From Elysia marginata (Eukaryota > Mollusca > Gastropoda > Plakobranchidae): 64,000 bases of DNA. The notes below the pieces were generated by a model. That model was not told the DNA's origin. It made no database searches and worked only from the letters and a program-made list of their open reading frames with translations. Below, one piece after another: positions 22,246 through 37,200 of this stretch (positions within the stretch are counted from its first letter, which is position 1; every line of letters begins with the position of its first letter). Where the stretch lies: assembly GCA_019649035.1 (NCBI GenBank), contig BMAT01005695.1, positions 210,389-274,388 of the forward strand. Reading direction: 5' to 3'. Both the position numbers and the translations under genes were made by a program.

Positions 22246-25200
22246 CATGTACAAGTAGGAAAGTAGAAAAGTCTGTAGAGGGGATTCGGTGCTGGATGGG
22301 GGGTTGCTTATCAATTCCGAGAGAAAGGAAAAGAGAGGGAGAAGAAGATAGACAGCAGGAAGAACAAGGGATGATGCTAAGAAAGAAGGGAGATAAAATG
22401 TAGAAATGTCTTACACGTTTTTTATTTTTTTGTCTGACGAAGGCGTAAAGCCGACAGCTTACTTGTTTTGTCAATATTTTTAGAGCTAAAATATATACCT
22501 TCCTTTCAAAAAAATTGACTTGCTTATCTACACAGCTCTACTGCGACTCCTGTTCAAGATAAAATGTAGGGCAGCAGTTGATATGGAGTTACTAAATTTT
22601 ACATGTGCAATTACAAGTTTACAAGAAGAGTAGACAGTAGTAACCGGGAACATGCAATGATAAGGGTATTGTATAGAATAGTTAAAAAAGGTAAAACATT
22701 TTTACTTTGTTACTAAAATAACATACTAATAGAATACAATAGAAGCGATGAGTGAGTTTAATAGCCGATAGAAGCTCTTGCAGCTGCACAAAGAATCTCT
22801 TGAGATAAGGTATACTTCCAATTTCTTTCCTATTTTAAGAAAAAAAAACCATGTAATTGTTTTAGCGTTTTATTCTGGCTATCCAAGATAAGATCATGGT
22901 AGAAAGAAAGAAAGCTACCACAAAATAACTTGAGATTATCTTTGAACTTACTGCGCGAGCAACTATTCTTACAAGCACTTGGTAAGTGAGTTATTTTAAG
23001 GTGTACTCACACTTTGGTGCTGCGGTTCTCAGAAAAGTAATTGTTTGTACCAACAGCTGCCGTGATTGCCACAACAATTAGGGGTATTCCTGGTGGACGA
23101 ACATGAATAGGAGTTATAATGTTTTAATTAGGCATCTTTTATTTCCAAAATTTTTATCAATAACGGTTGGCACAAGTACCCTTCACTCTCTGCTCACTTT
23201 CTTTCCCAGCGTTAGATCTCCTCTTTTTTCTTTGCGTTTTACATGTAATATAATACTGCGTTTCACTTTATGTGGAATGTATTTTTTTCTTTTTGCGGAC
23301 ATTTTGTTGTTACAACAATAAATATAACTTTGTGAAAAAGATATTTACTATGCCATAATAAAAGCATAGCCATTGCAAAAGAAAAGTTTTAGGTATTAAG
23401 TTTTCTGGTTCTCGATGAGCTTTATTCAGATTTGGCCTTTATCATTGTGACTAAGTGGCATAATCTTTTCGTTTTTTGTACGCTATCGAGTGATTTATTT
23501 TTTCTATTACTTCAATTTCAGAACGTTTAAATCTGGTGTTGACCTTCAAACTGCGCTTTTAATTACTTCAAACTGTATATATTCTTTTACTCACTATGAA
23601 CCGAAAACTAGGCCTTTACCCACACGATCCTGACCTAAACTCAACATTGAAAAAGTATATTCAAAACAAATAAATTTGAGGAACCTAATTGCGGTCAAAT
23701 CACACCTATTCTCAAAAATCTCCTGCTCAGGATAGAGCGATGAAGGTGAAGCTGTCACATCATGTAAGTCATAGAGAAGTGACGTTGCACGCTGTCCCTT
23801 TTTTCTCCTGGCTCATCAATTTCAAGACCATGTCTTTCCTTCCTATTCTAAGCCTGACACCTATTTACTGCTGAGTGAATAGTGGGGGCTTCCCAGCTTA
23901 ATTAAGATCGAACTCGAGACCAGTCCTTTCGCATCCTTAGGCAGCCGCGTTATCGACTGAACTACCACGCCTTCTCCCTCACCAAACGATGATTACAGCT
24001 ACATTTATAGTGCATTGCTCACCCCATGCAGCCACGCAGCGCTTGACCAGGTAGTAATTCTCGTATTTATTAAACACGGTGACCAGGGCTCGGTACATAT
24101 CCACAGCTTCCACCAACATCCACATGAGTGAGGCGAGCAGCGCGAAGTGGACACACACTGCCACTGCCACGCATGTTGATTGGCTGAGAAAATAAAGTCA
24201 AGGAAAACAAAATTTCAGGCAACAGGCAAAGGTTAGTCCTCCGGAAAGCTGAGTATAAATGTAAATTTTTCTTCAAATGTACGTTGTGAGAATCGAAAGA
24301 ATGGTCACAGCGACGTATGTTGATCAACTGAAAAAGCAATGCAAAGCAAAATTTTTTTGCCAGTGATCAATCGGGCAACAGTGAGATTTTGACAAGTTTT
24401 GAGTTTTTCATTTCAGTTGTCTAAAAAGTATGTGTTGCGAATTGAAAGAATATGAATTTACATCTATTACCCGAGATAAATTTTAATTTCAAATGATAGA
24501 TATATTATTTTAACTTTGAGAAACATATTTTCTTATGGGTTTACGTAATAGAAAACAAAATAAATAATGGAGACAGCCACTGGTAGTTAAATACTATACA
24601 ACCTTTCAATCTTTATACGAGTACAAGTTTGGTTGACTCGTACACAGTTTACTGAGGATTGCCAAACAAATAGGCAGTTTTAATTGATACATTCCTTTGT
24701 TGATTTTGTCGGCATCGTTATCTAGTGAATTTTCAACTGAAATCGTTGTCTAAACCGATTGAGTTACATTAAATTATTAACCGCCCTACCTTAAAGCGAT
24801 TTAAAATCTGATGATGATAATATAAAATATGACATAATGTATTTGTAGTACTTTCTCCCATAAAAAGAAAACAATAGCCTTAAATATACAATGAAGATAA
24901 TGATTATGATTTGTCTGCGCAGTAAATGTGAAAAATCCCAAATTAGGTTAACAACGGCTTTTACCTATAAACTGTTGTGGTACACGATAATGGTAAAGGA
25001 GTGTTAAAATAAACTATGATGCGACCAAAAACGCCAGAACTTTTTGCTAAATAAAATCATCTTGTTACAGACACCACTACTTACCCTTTCGGCCATCATG
25101 TAAGGCTAGACTTTAAAGCTTCAAAATTTGAGAGCGTTTGCGACTTAATCTGAACTGACCTGAAGTGGTTTACATCCAAAGTTCCAACCAAAAACATGAT

Positions 25201-28200
25201 GTTCAGGAAGAGCAGAGCAGAGCAAAGGTTGAGCAGTGTCTTTCCCGTCTTTTCACCGTGTAAACATCTGAAGATGGAACAGTAAAGGTTTAGGCAATTC
25301 GCTCATTTCAGCCACTAACACAAGCCTAGAAAAAGGAATGGAGGGATGTAGGTCATCTATATCTATAAATGAGGAGCGCATGAATATAAAAAAAAAGCTT
25401 CGGTAGAGTTCTCCTAGACCGCTTACGATAAAAGCGTCAAATGTGTTTGAAATGCCTTTAAAAAAGCTGTATATTTTGGTAAAAGGGTAAAAATTCAAAA
25501 ATAAAACACGACAAAAAAAATAAATATCCATTGTTTTTATAAGGAACTATTTTCTTTTCCGCTTCTTTACTTCCGTCTTCTCAGAAAGTTGTTGTGAAGT
25601 AACGTCACGTCAAAATTAGTGAAAGGTTTGATTTCAAGAGGTAATTGTAATTATCGCCTTTAAGTTTGATTTTGTTATAAAGTTTAATGTGTCAAAAATC
25701 CCTATAAATCCAGATTCGATTACACGAAGACAGGGAACAATCTGATCTAGATTCTAGATCTAGCACGAAGGCAGGGAAGAAAATTCTGCGACCCACTCTG
25801 CAGTGAACCAACTTTACTCTAGATCTATATCTAAATATGTAGGACTAGAAAATATGGAATCTAACGTATTAGATCTAGATATAGATCTAAATTAGATTCA
25901 ACGACTTTTTACTGTATATGATGTAGAAAATATAGAATCTAACATTATCAAGAACTGGCAGCTCTGTTATTTTTTACTTTTGATACAATTACTATTGAAA
26001 GCTTTCACTTTAAGAGGTATTTGTGGCTATGGCCTTTAAATTTGATTTGATAAGATTAATGTGTCAAAAATTCTTATCAATCCAGATTAGATAACACGAA
26101 GACAGGGAACAATCTGATCTAGGTTCTAGATCTAGCACGAAAATGGAAGAAAATTATGTAACCCACTCTGCAGTGAACCAACTAAAACCGCACTTTCAAA
26201 CTTTGAACTCTATGGATTTGGAAACGGCTGCACAGTTTCTTCTGAAATTTTTCATGCTGTTGCAGAACACCAAGATCTATATTATCTAGACAACCACAGC
26301 AAAACAAAAAAAAATATTTATGCCGCCACTTGGTTAATTTTGGTTGATTCCAAGTTAATCAATGTGTCGGTCCGAAGCCCCTTGAATGCAGACGGAAAAT
26401 ATTTTTTTTTGAAAAGTTAAGATGTTTTCAATATCACATAATCAAGAACTGTTAGAAAGAACGATATCAACGTGAAAGAAAAAAAAATATTTTTAATGCA
26501 GCCACTTGGTTAATTTTAGTTGATTCCAAATTAATCATGTGTCGGTCCGAAGCCCCTTGAATGCAGAGGGAAAATATTTTTTTTTTATTTTCAAAGTTAA
26601 GATTTAAAAAAAACTTCCATCTACAGGTAATTTCTGTAAATACTCTGTTCCTTTCAGCATGTTTTTACCTCATTCCCTTTTTTGTTTGCTTCATTTGTTA
26701 AGTTTTGTTTGGTTTTATTAAGACCGATATGCCCTATCTTAGCAAACAGTCAGAGGTAAAAAAATTTTTTTTTTTGCAACAGTAAGAAAAAAAATTCACA
26801 TTATACAAGTCAATCATCTTTACTTCTAATTTTTAAACTGATAATTTTGAGTTAGATGGATAAATAAAAAAATCTTATTTTAGAACATTTTGGTTCTGTT
26901 TCCCGTTCTTTTGAACGGGTCTGCCAGCTTGTTCTCTATAACACGTTCTCTACAGGTCATGTTGATCTCATTTCACCTGTCAAATTTCTTTATTAATGAA
27001 GCCTTTAAACAAAGGGCTTACCGTTTGTCCTCAAAGTGCCCAAGTAACGGAACCTCGGCGATCTTGTTTCAGATTTGTTAAACATCCAAGATTTTGACCA
27101 ATTATTATGATTACTAAGGCAACCTTTGTTTTCCTAAATTTGTTTATCATAATATATCTGACCTAATAGAATATAAAACATTATGGTTTGTTCCTCATCT
27201 CTCCTTGCATGATTTCAAATGTCTCCTGAGGTCTACTTTTTATATGTGTTTCAGAAAAGTGTCATCAAGTTTTATCAAGTAGGTTCTTAATGTTTTACAG
27301 TAACTAATGGCAGAAGATGAAGTACATTGTTAAAGAGTTCATGAATGTGGTCCCAGCAACTGCATCTGACGGAGATTTATTATCCCGTATCTTCCAGTGA
27401 AATAAGATTTAGTAAATGGAAACATATAACCACCAACTATAAACGAGAATGGTGCAGCACGCCCGTCTTGCCTAATGGTATAAAATCTTCATAAACACCT
27501 TAAATGTTAAAATCTTGCATTTAAAAAAAACGTATTATTGTTGCTGCAAATTCTGAGACTGCAATGGAAAATAAATAATAAGGTGTTTCCAATCTCAGTT
27601 CACTCTAGGGTGGAAAAATCGACCGATATGCCTACATTTGTTTTGAAATTAATATGATCCTTACCATACGATCAACGTATCGCCGACTTACCTGAAGAGA
27701 CCGTAGGTGAGAACTGTGAGGAAGAGACACGCCATGGAGATGGCACAGCCTGCCCAGGTGATGGCAGCCAGGGCTTGAGCATGTGACGTGGGCAGCGCTT
27801 CTGTGGTTGGCGCCTGAAGATCGATCAAATACTTTATAGTTTATGCAGATAGTGAGTTTGTTGACGGATAACGAGTAATTAATAAATGGACGTTGAGTTA
27901 TTCAATTTTTTAATTTGTTTATCAGATTTAGTAGGTTTGATTATGAAATGAGTACTTTATATAAGCATTTGGAATTTCTTTGCCTGCAGTAAATATACAA
28001 AAATCTTATGAAATGAAAGGCTTTAGACCAATGTCCCTGTGTCTCTTTCTTCTCTCTCTCCCTCTTTTTCTCTCTCTCTCTTTCTCTCTCCCTCTCTCTC
28101 CATCTCCCTCTTTTCCGTGTATTTTAATAAAATGAGTTCATTATGTTTTTAAAGAAATTTTATTGCAAGTGAGGAATATTCTGAACATAAAAGTTACATG

Positions 28201-31200
28201 TCGATTTACTAAATGACAGGAGTCTAAACAGACGTTGAGTTTAATTTTAGTCACATGGAACGTTCGGAAATTTTCTTACATTAGCTTTATCAAACCCATG
28301 AAAATTAATAGTGGTGCAGGTTTCGCCTTTGTTGACTGTGCTTCAAAGAGTAAGCTTGATTGTTTTATTATCACGGCATTATATGAACAAAAAGCTAGCA
28401 GTTTTAGGGTAGAAAGTGGAAAGGATGAGCGTTATCAAATTTATTCATTAGTTAGCAATTTTTGACTTCCACAAAGTTCATTGTTGTTAAACTATTACTT
28501 TTCTTTAGTTAAATTTTTGTTAGCTTGTTAGTTAGCCACCGCTAACTTGCACAGAGTTAAGCGTTGGTTCAAACATCTTTTATTAGATTAAAAAATAGAT
28601 TGATTCAACAATGCCAAAATTAATTACCCAAAGAAAAGCAAAATTTAATAGACCCTGATATTTGATAAAGCTGGTATCCTCTGTGACATATAAAAAATAA
28701 ATATGAATGTCATGGCTTAATGTGATTGTAATTGAACAAAGCCTTTGCTCTAATGCGAGTTTCATGCCTTAATTTAATGGTACGAAAAAACCGCAATGAA
28801 AATGAAGAAGTTCTAGTAATTGAAGCAATCTAACAACAGCACCTCTCCACCTTTGCTAGTGTATTGTCTGTCTAGAAAAGCGTACAAAAAGTCATTGGCA
28901 TATTGTCCAATCTAAGGCCCAGCGCATCAGACACGTATATCAACGACTGCATGCTTTACAAGGATTTAGCAACGTCATGCTATATAATAACTACCATCAA
29001 TTACATAGATTAAAATTGAAAAGATTATCCTTAAACACAGCCGTCTTTCATTTCATGAACAGTGTTAAAAGGGGAAAAAAGTTGGAGAACTTTATGCGAA
29101 TATTCTTTGATTCACCCTCGAAGGCTAAGCATGTAGAGAGGATGAGTGCTAAGAGGCCAAGTGTCTTAATTATGAATTGACCATGCTGGAAGCGCTAGTC
29201 TGCTTTAATACTACACAAGCTGCCCGAAAAATCGGAATCCCAAGTACTAATAACAACTCTACCACCGATCTTCTTACCATGAGCACTGCGAAGTTAGTGA
29301 GATGATCGGAGTGACAGACAACAACCGTGTCATTCTCCTCCACTAGTTTCACCCCTTCATCTGACCAAGTGTTGGCTACAACAGAACAGAAAAGAAATGA
29401 CAGGAATTTCATTTTATGTTGTCTTTGTTTTGAATTAATGGTAGTCACAATGTGTAAAACATACGTAATATTATTGACAAAAAGACAAAACAAATATAGG
29501 GTTTGCTACGAAAGAGTACGTGTTTAGATAAGTCGGCCAAACTAGAAGAGTAAGTGCAGAGAATCACAAAAAGCTTGATTGACAAACAAACAAGATGACA
29601 GAATACGAACATAATAGCCATATTGATTGATTGTTACGACAGAGTGATAGAAAGTCCGAAACTTGAATTAACATGCATGCTTATAGATAACACAATAAAA
29701 TGGTTCTAACAATCAATACAATCTATCTCATTCCACTTTCGAAACTGATATAAACCACCATGTTCACAGATTTCAGTGAGTGGAAATCAATGCAAAATAT
29801 ATACCTGTCTCATCCCAATATGCGCAAGTATGATTGACGTCTTTCTGAAACACGAAGTCAAAAAATTAAAATCTTCTAGTTTAAAAGATAAACAGTGATT
29901 TATAAGTATGACATTTTATAGTAATTATTTATAGCATGCAAGCTGTTTCGTCACTTTACAGGGATTGTCCCCATTATTTCTCGACTGATCTTGTTTTACA
30001 AAATTTCTAAAAGATTACTAGATTTTTGCTTTGAGCTCTTAAAACGATACATAATCAGTATATAACAAAGATAAAAAAAATTCTTTTCAATAACACTTTA
30101 AAGGGATGACATTGTCTGCTCTTTAGAACTAATAAAATAAGCTGAATGTAGCGGAAATCTTTCATACTCGTACATTAAATAGAATTAAATCATTCTCTTT
30201 TTTCATTTGTAAATTAGGCTTTTTCAGGTGCTTAACTATCTCATTTGTGCCTAATTGTCAAATTATTATCATTATTATATTCACATATCAATATGTAAAT
30301 TTTCTTGTTCACAATGGCTTTCTAAAACATAATAAATACCGATTATTGTAAACATCAGTACCAACAGTACTTATTTATTTATTTTTTTTTAGATTATGTT
30401 TATCTTCTCTCTCTTTACACCTTTATCTCCTGTTTATCTGTAATCCAGACTACCTTTGTTTATTTTAAACTTTTTTTTATATTCGTTAGATTGAAATGGT
30501 GGTTCATGCACTGCAGAGTTTTATGTTACTAAGTCTTGCAAACAGTCCAAATGAGGCGGATGAGAGAGATATTAGTTTGGGAAAATTCTCTACAAAAAAA
30601 CTGATTATCATATGCATCTCTCAGTCTCTATATTTTAATCAACAGAAATTCTACATCTTTCTCCAAAATATAAAGAGTTTGATGAAAAAAAGAGAAAATC
30701 TTCTCCGAAATGTAATCATGTATAGTTCAAAATGGCAACGTCTAGCATTGTGAAACTGCTAAGTCCGACACATTTGCGCTGAGTGCAAGAAGCTCAATAA
30801 ATAATGTGTTGGAATGGGAAGAAAATCACTCAATGTATATTACTCTGATTTTGATCAGCTGAATGACCACGGGGCTACTGAGGTTCGTTACGGGCTTACT
30901 GCCGACCGATGCAGAGATGACCTTCTGGCGAGAGAGCAGGTCGCCCTCAGTATAATCTTCCCAGAATCCTTCCCGAGGGACAAACAGTTGAGACCTGTCG
31001 TAAGCCACGTAGCGAAGACGCGTTTCGCTGGCCCCAGATTCTCGCCCCAGAAGAGTCGACGGTAGCTGGATCAGAATCAGGGATGTCTGTGGAGAAGAAA
31101 ATTTGCGATATAGAAGATTGCTAGGATTGCACCAATACTTTTATATACTTATTACTTTTGTGATTATTATTGTGACTAATTTTATTGTTATTATATTTAT

Positions 31201-34200
31201 TACCCTTTATGTTTAATAATAGTATTATTATTACTATCATCATCATTTTGTACTTGACTTGTTTCCTTGTTCTTTCTGGTGTTCACATGCACATTGTTGC
31301 GACTGTTGCTGTTACAAGTATCATGATATCACAACTATAATCGAGAACTAAAACAACAAAAACAAAAGCAGCGATAATGACAAGATTTTTTTCATATGCA
31401 AAAAATGACCAAATGACAGTATCACAGTAGGCCTACTGTTGCCTGTTTATACAGATCCTTATTTTCTTTATCCGGTTTAGTTTAGGAGTTTTTATCTGAT
31501 TTTTGTAACTATTGTTGTTGCTCTTCTTGTTAATATTGTTGTTGTTGCTGTTGTTGTTCTTCATCTTCGTCTTCGTCTTCTTCCTTCTTCTTCTTCTTCT
31601 TCTTCTTCTTCTTCTTCTTCTTCTTCTAATCAAGTGGCTTAGTTAGTACTTCGACCCATTGCCATAGAGTAGGATTTCGAGGTGGAGCAGTTGTTGAATA
31701 ACTAGTATTGGTGATGTCGGGTTGTTAGGTTAGGTCGTTTGAATTTTAACGTCTCTTTTTAACTACAAGGTTTTATCAGAGACGGCGCTTTGGGCAATTG
31801 AAAGCGTGCTGCCACACTGTGATGTAACGAGAGCTTGCATACACCACACCCAGTCACATTATCCTGATACCGGGCCGACCAGACTTAGCACTAAATCCAT
31901 AATGCAAGACACAAGGCGGATCAGCTGCGAATACCAATTAATGTCCTTGATTTGACTCGGCCGGGGATCGAACCACTTACCTCCCGATCTCTGAGCGAGT
32001 GTGTTTTAAATACGTCACAAATCATAATACTATTGTGTAAACAAAACGAATCCATTTCATTGTATCCTTTTGTGTTTATTTTGCTGAACTTCTTGACAAA
32101 TATATTGAATACGACAAATCAAAACACAATTTATATAAGCAACATGACTGTTTTCATTTTTTGAAGTCCTAAAATAATGATCAACATAAGTCGATATTAC
32201 TGATACCTAAGAGCCCTCAAAAGACAAAATATGTGTGTTCTTGAACAACAACAATAATCTTTCAACCTACCTCATTCACTTTGCCAATAGCGCCTGGAGA
32301 AAACATTAAAGATTTTTGTTGGTCCTGACTACTGTTAGGCTGCAAGACAACAGATTTGAGTTCGATGCCTTTGTTGGTGATGTTGACTTGCCCGTCAGAC
32401 TGAGGGCGAGCTTGCAGTGTATAATTGTCTAGAAACTGGCGAAGTCTATTGAATACACGGAAAAGTCGGCCAAGATAACAGATAAGACAATTGTTAGTTT
32501 AATTTAATTTGAAATATAGGTTTTTATAGACGGATGGTATTTATAGCTAACCCATCATTTAATTTGATCGATTGAACAAACACAACCAAAAGAAGACCTG
32601 GTAAATTAAGTTTTCAAAGTTCTTAAACTGGAATTTAAAAAGCGCAATTTAATTCCCCAGTGAGGGTAACACTAACATTATATTTTTAAAAATTCTGTGA
32701 TCTGGCTTTCAAAAAAAAAAAACAATTAAAAAAAAGAGAAAATACTAAAAAGTGAGAGGCGAAAGGGGTTGGTTAAAATGATTCTCATTGGTGTGGCAGG
32801 GAAAAACAATAGGGCATGAGAAACACTATGTCATTCGTTTGTTCTTTAAATTGACTCAAGTGTGAAGTACATCCACTATGTGTTGAAAACACACACATGA
32901 TTTTAACATTGCAACCAAAGTCATGAAAGGAAAAAAACAACTAATAATTCAACACTGTTGACTGAAAAACAAAATGTAAACAATTTTATTTGAGGTGGTT
33001 GGTGAATAGAGACATAGGGTAGAAGAGATGAACAAAATATACAACAGACAGAAACAGACTTAAAGAAGAAGAGATATTAGACAAGGAAAGAAGGCAACAA
33101 ACGAGTAAGATTTAGAAGACAGTTAGAGGGGGAAAAACAGGAAATAAGGTGAAAAGAGTATCAATTTTACTCACTGCTGAGACAAATGGCCCGTTTCTTC
33201 ACTCACACTGAGGTTAACATTAGCTAGGTTGTTGATTACCTCGACAGAACTTTCAGCAACCTGGCAACAAAAATATTAGATAAACAGACGGTAAATGTTG
33301 AGATAAATTCTTCTGATCCATGGCATTTGAGTTGTTTTAAATAGTTTTGCGAAAAAAAAATTGATTAAAACTATGTTTGATGGGTCTACCTAACTTAAAG
33401 TCAATAATTTTAAAGAAATTTTTATTTCCACTGGCGGTGGTGTCTCTGGAGTTTACCCACGCCGGTCTTGCTTCTGCCTTACGTGAGTTGAGGTGAAACA
33501 TTGCTAGGCAGGAATTGGTGTGTTAAGGAATAAGTTTTGGTAATTCTTTTTACGTTTTCTTAAGTGTTGCAACCTAAAGTAGACTATACCAGCTTATAAA
33601 ATTAAATGTAGACTTTCCAATTGCCGTATGAGCATATGGGAACACGGAGTAGATTTGTATTATTCTTTATAATCTTAACTTTGCCATTGCTTTTCTCGCC
33701 GTCATAAGAGCCCAAGTTGTACACAGTAAATGATAGGTTTTTGCACGGAAGCAAATAAATATTGCTATTACTGGGGTCCAAATCTGGGACATCTAAAATA
33801 ACGATCAACCACATTACTTATTGGGCCACAGGCCAACGCCAAGTGCCTATGCAATGAACTAAATAACGACAGGGTCTAAAAGTATTAAAGTTACCCGTAT
33901 GTCCTCAAGAGCTGTGTCAAAGATCTCTATTAACTGGCGCGTGACGTTCTCAAAGATCTGTGACGTCACCTGGCTCGGATCACTGGTCAGATTGTTCAGC
34001 TCGGCGGCAGGGTCTAAAAATACTGAAAGGAAAAAAATACGAAAACTAAATACAACTTGACACTTAAAAAAAAAATTGTTGCCTTAGATCCTTTCTTGGG
34101 AATAAAGTAAATAAGATGAAAAGCATATATAATTTTTAAGTAGAAAGATTTTTGTAGAATTTTTTTTCCCTTGTTCAAGAGCTCTGTTACATCTTGATAG

Positions 34201-37200
34201 ATTGTTTGTTATGAAAACATTCATTAAATATAAAACTTTATTTTTAAAAAATAAACCAACAGCTAAATAATGTCTATATTGAACACATTATGATGTCTTA
34301 ACAGTTATGTCAAGTGACGGAACATTATGCGTTTAAACGTCAATAAATTGTACGCCTATTAGTGAGTACATAACGCTTAAAATGAAAGAAAAACGTGATG
34401 AAAAGTGTGGATAATATATACATTGTTGATTTTAAGCATCAATACAAGATTATACATGTATTTAGACCTTAGATTAAAAAATTAAGTTTCAAGTCTCTGC
34501 TAGACCTAGATTTATACAAAGCTTCTACTAGACAGAACTGCTACCGTTAGTTATCTCCGGTGTTTTCACCCGTCTCTTGCAAAATGTTTTCTGACTTTGT
34601 AGATATGTGTATTATCAATGCCACGTTTCCTATACAGCACTCTTTTTAACAGAAAGGCGAAGAATAACCCAGATAAATTTCTACGACAGAAACTTCTTAT
34701 GTAACTCGAACACGGGTGTATAAACTCAGGTGTGTTAAGAAAAAAACAAACGGCCTTTTTTGCTCTCAGGAAAATGGAAACATAAAAGACAAGATTCCTG
34801 TATTAGTATATAATGACAGTGTACCTGGGGCAGGCACTGTTGGCTGCTCAAGGCATGAGTATTTCACTTCATTCTCTGACGGCCACTCGATTTCAGGGTG
34901 AAGGAAGCAACTGAAATGGACAGAACTATCTTTACTGCAAATAATTATGCCGCTGAAACGGTCACATGGAATTTTTCATTTTTCAAAATTATCTTTAAGA
35001 CTAAAAAAACGAAAACAAAACGTTTCTAAAATTATTACGGCATTATTAGAATAAAAAGTAGTTAGTTGCGTATCGCCCAGACGAATTTCATATAAAGCAA
35101 AGCTGATATAATTTGGTCAATGGCATCCTTCAAAATGTTTTACAGAGGAACTTTGTTATGGTTGGACATGTTAAAGAGGTACAAGTTTTTTCATTCCAAT
35201 AAAAGAGTTCTAAATGTATTTGAAATGATACCAGAAAATTCAAAAGTCAATTTTACGACTATGCTCTTTTTTTACACTGAGAATGGAAATTGTTTTGTAG
35301 CTTAAAATATCACAGTAAACGCACGTCTCTTTTTTCTTCTCTTTGCCTGCTTCTGACCTCTTCTGCCTCTTTATCTCTCAATGGCCATTTTAAGATCATT
35401 CTTAATTTTCATCTAAAAACTATTACGAAAACAGCAATAGCAATAGGTTTGTTTCCAAATTCCTGTCACTTACGCATCCACAGAAGAACAGACAAGGGGC
35501 TGGACGACACATTTATTGTAGGCCTGGCACTTTTTGCCTACCCAACCAGGTACGCAGGAACATTTGTAATTGACGTCATCAATCCTCGTGCATTGACCCT
35601 CACTCTTGCAAGGTGAGCGTGAGCAAGGGTCAAAACGGAGGCAGTCGGGGGCCATGTATCCGTCATGGCATTTACAACTGAAAGAAAAGACAATAAAGCT
35701 TTAACTTCTGTTCTTAGTTTTAGAAACCATCATTCTACACCATTTGTGAGTAGGCCTATTTTGTTTTCTCTGACAAATAACTTTGAGAGGAAAAAAGCAT
35801 CTTTACTGCTTACATTGTGATGCACTTTGATAGGCGCTGTTAAAAATCGCTTGATTGCTTTATCTTTCTTACACTGTGACGTTGTTTTTTTTTTTCCTTT
35901 TTGTGAATTTCCTTTTTGTGCTTTTGTCTAAGAACATGCATCGAATTTTATCCTAGTCGCGAAGCTTATTTTTGAGATTTAGGCTTTCAAAATCTACAGG
36001 TTCTTCAGAAGTCATTTTTTTATTTTTTAGACATTGACGCTAAATCCAGTTTTGAACAGTTTCTCACTCATTTTAACATTTTATGCTGTACGTCCTAAAT
36101 TTGTATTGTTGGTAAGAACCCTACACCCTTATAAATGTCATCATTTTAACACAATGTTCTTATCTTTCTGAATTTTCACAAGTCCTACCCCTGCCAACTT
36201 CATAGGTCTATAACTTCATAAAAAAATCATGATAGAGATTTTCGGTTTGTTGTATTTGAAAGTAGAGAAATCAAGCTTGTCGGTGATAACGATATCTTAG
36301 CACTTTCCAATTTCGACTTAAGACTTATTTTGACTGGTTGCAATACATATGCATAGTTCCTGAGATAGCTAAAAAATTTAATAACAAATCAGTTAAGACA
36401 CTCTCTCTCTGTCTGTCTGTCTGTCTGACTGTCTGTCCGTCTCTCTCTCACTCTCCGTATGGAATCGTTCTTTTACCGTGTACTCAGGTCACTGTCCGCC
36501 ACGCAGTCACCATTGTTACAATTGATATTTTCGCACGGCTGAACGCGTTTCTGGCACTCGTTTCCTTCGTAACCGTCAAAGCAGGTGCAGAGGTAGGACT
36601 TGGTGACCGGGTGAATAGAGCACTCGCCATGTACACACGGCTCCAAGGCACACATGTCCGGCAACTCGCACAAATCCCCTGTGAACTCGCTAGTGCACTA
36701 TGGAGAGATCCACCGAGAACATCGCTTAAAAGGCGATATGGATGTGAGGTGTACATGTTCAAGATACTTTAGGGACAATTTGTAAAAAGGTAGATAAAAT
36801 AGTAACTGTGTTGAAGTTTCCGTTCACTTTTGCAGCTGCGCTAACAGTTAGAGCAATTAAAGCGGATCAATTGAGAGAAATAAAAATACAGCCAAACTGT
36901 AATACGGGAAGACTACCATGAAACAAAAATATTACTCAAAATGAAAATACGTCATCAAATTTTGTGTCTTTGGAAGCGTTCGGTAATACTGGGAAAGGTT
37001 AAAGAAAAGCCATTCGACAGTACCTTGAAACCATATATCATGTTGATTGCATAGATTTAAAAGTGAAGAGAAAACAGACGCACTACAAATTATGCATTAT
37101 TTACTCACTAGACATTTAAAACTCGTCCCGTAGTTCAAGCAAGTGCCCTGGTTCTTGCACGGCTGGTGATTCAATATGCACGCATCCGTGAGTTCACAGA

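Larger units (their letters stand above)
25268..27691 (-). other. Receptor intron 20, rich in local duplications
   Basis: Holds the two duplicated blocks described separately (25624-26190, 26318-26610). The stretch 26611-27691 has nothing recognised. Confidence 0.8.
31087..32270 (-). other. Receptor intron 16
   Basis: Holds a (CTT)n tract (31556-31626) and the second copy of the CCAA-tailed SINE (31735-32003). Confidence 0.8.

Noticed and set aside
34825-34910. Hormone-receptor (HRM) domain before GAIN
   Set aside because: Only one Trp and two Cys, without the family spacing. Left as an unnamed linker.
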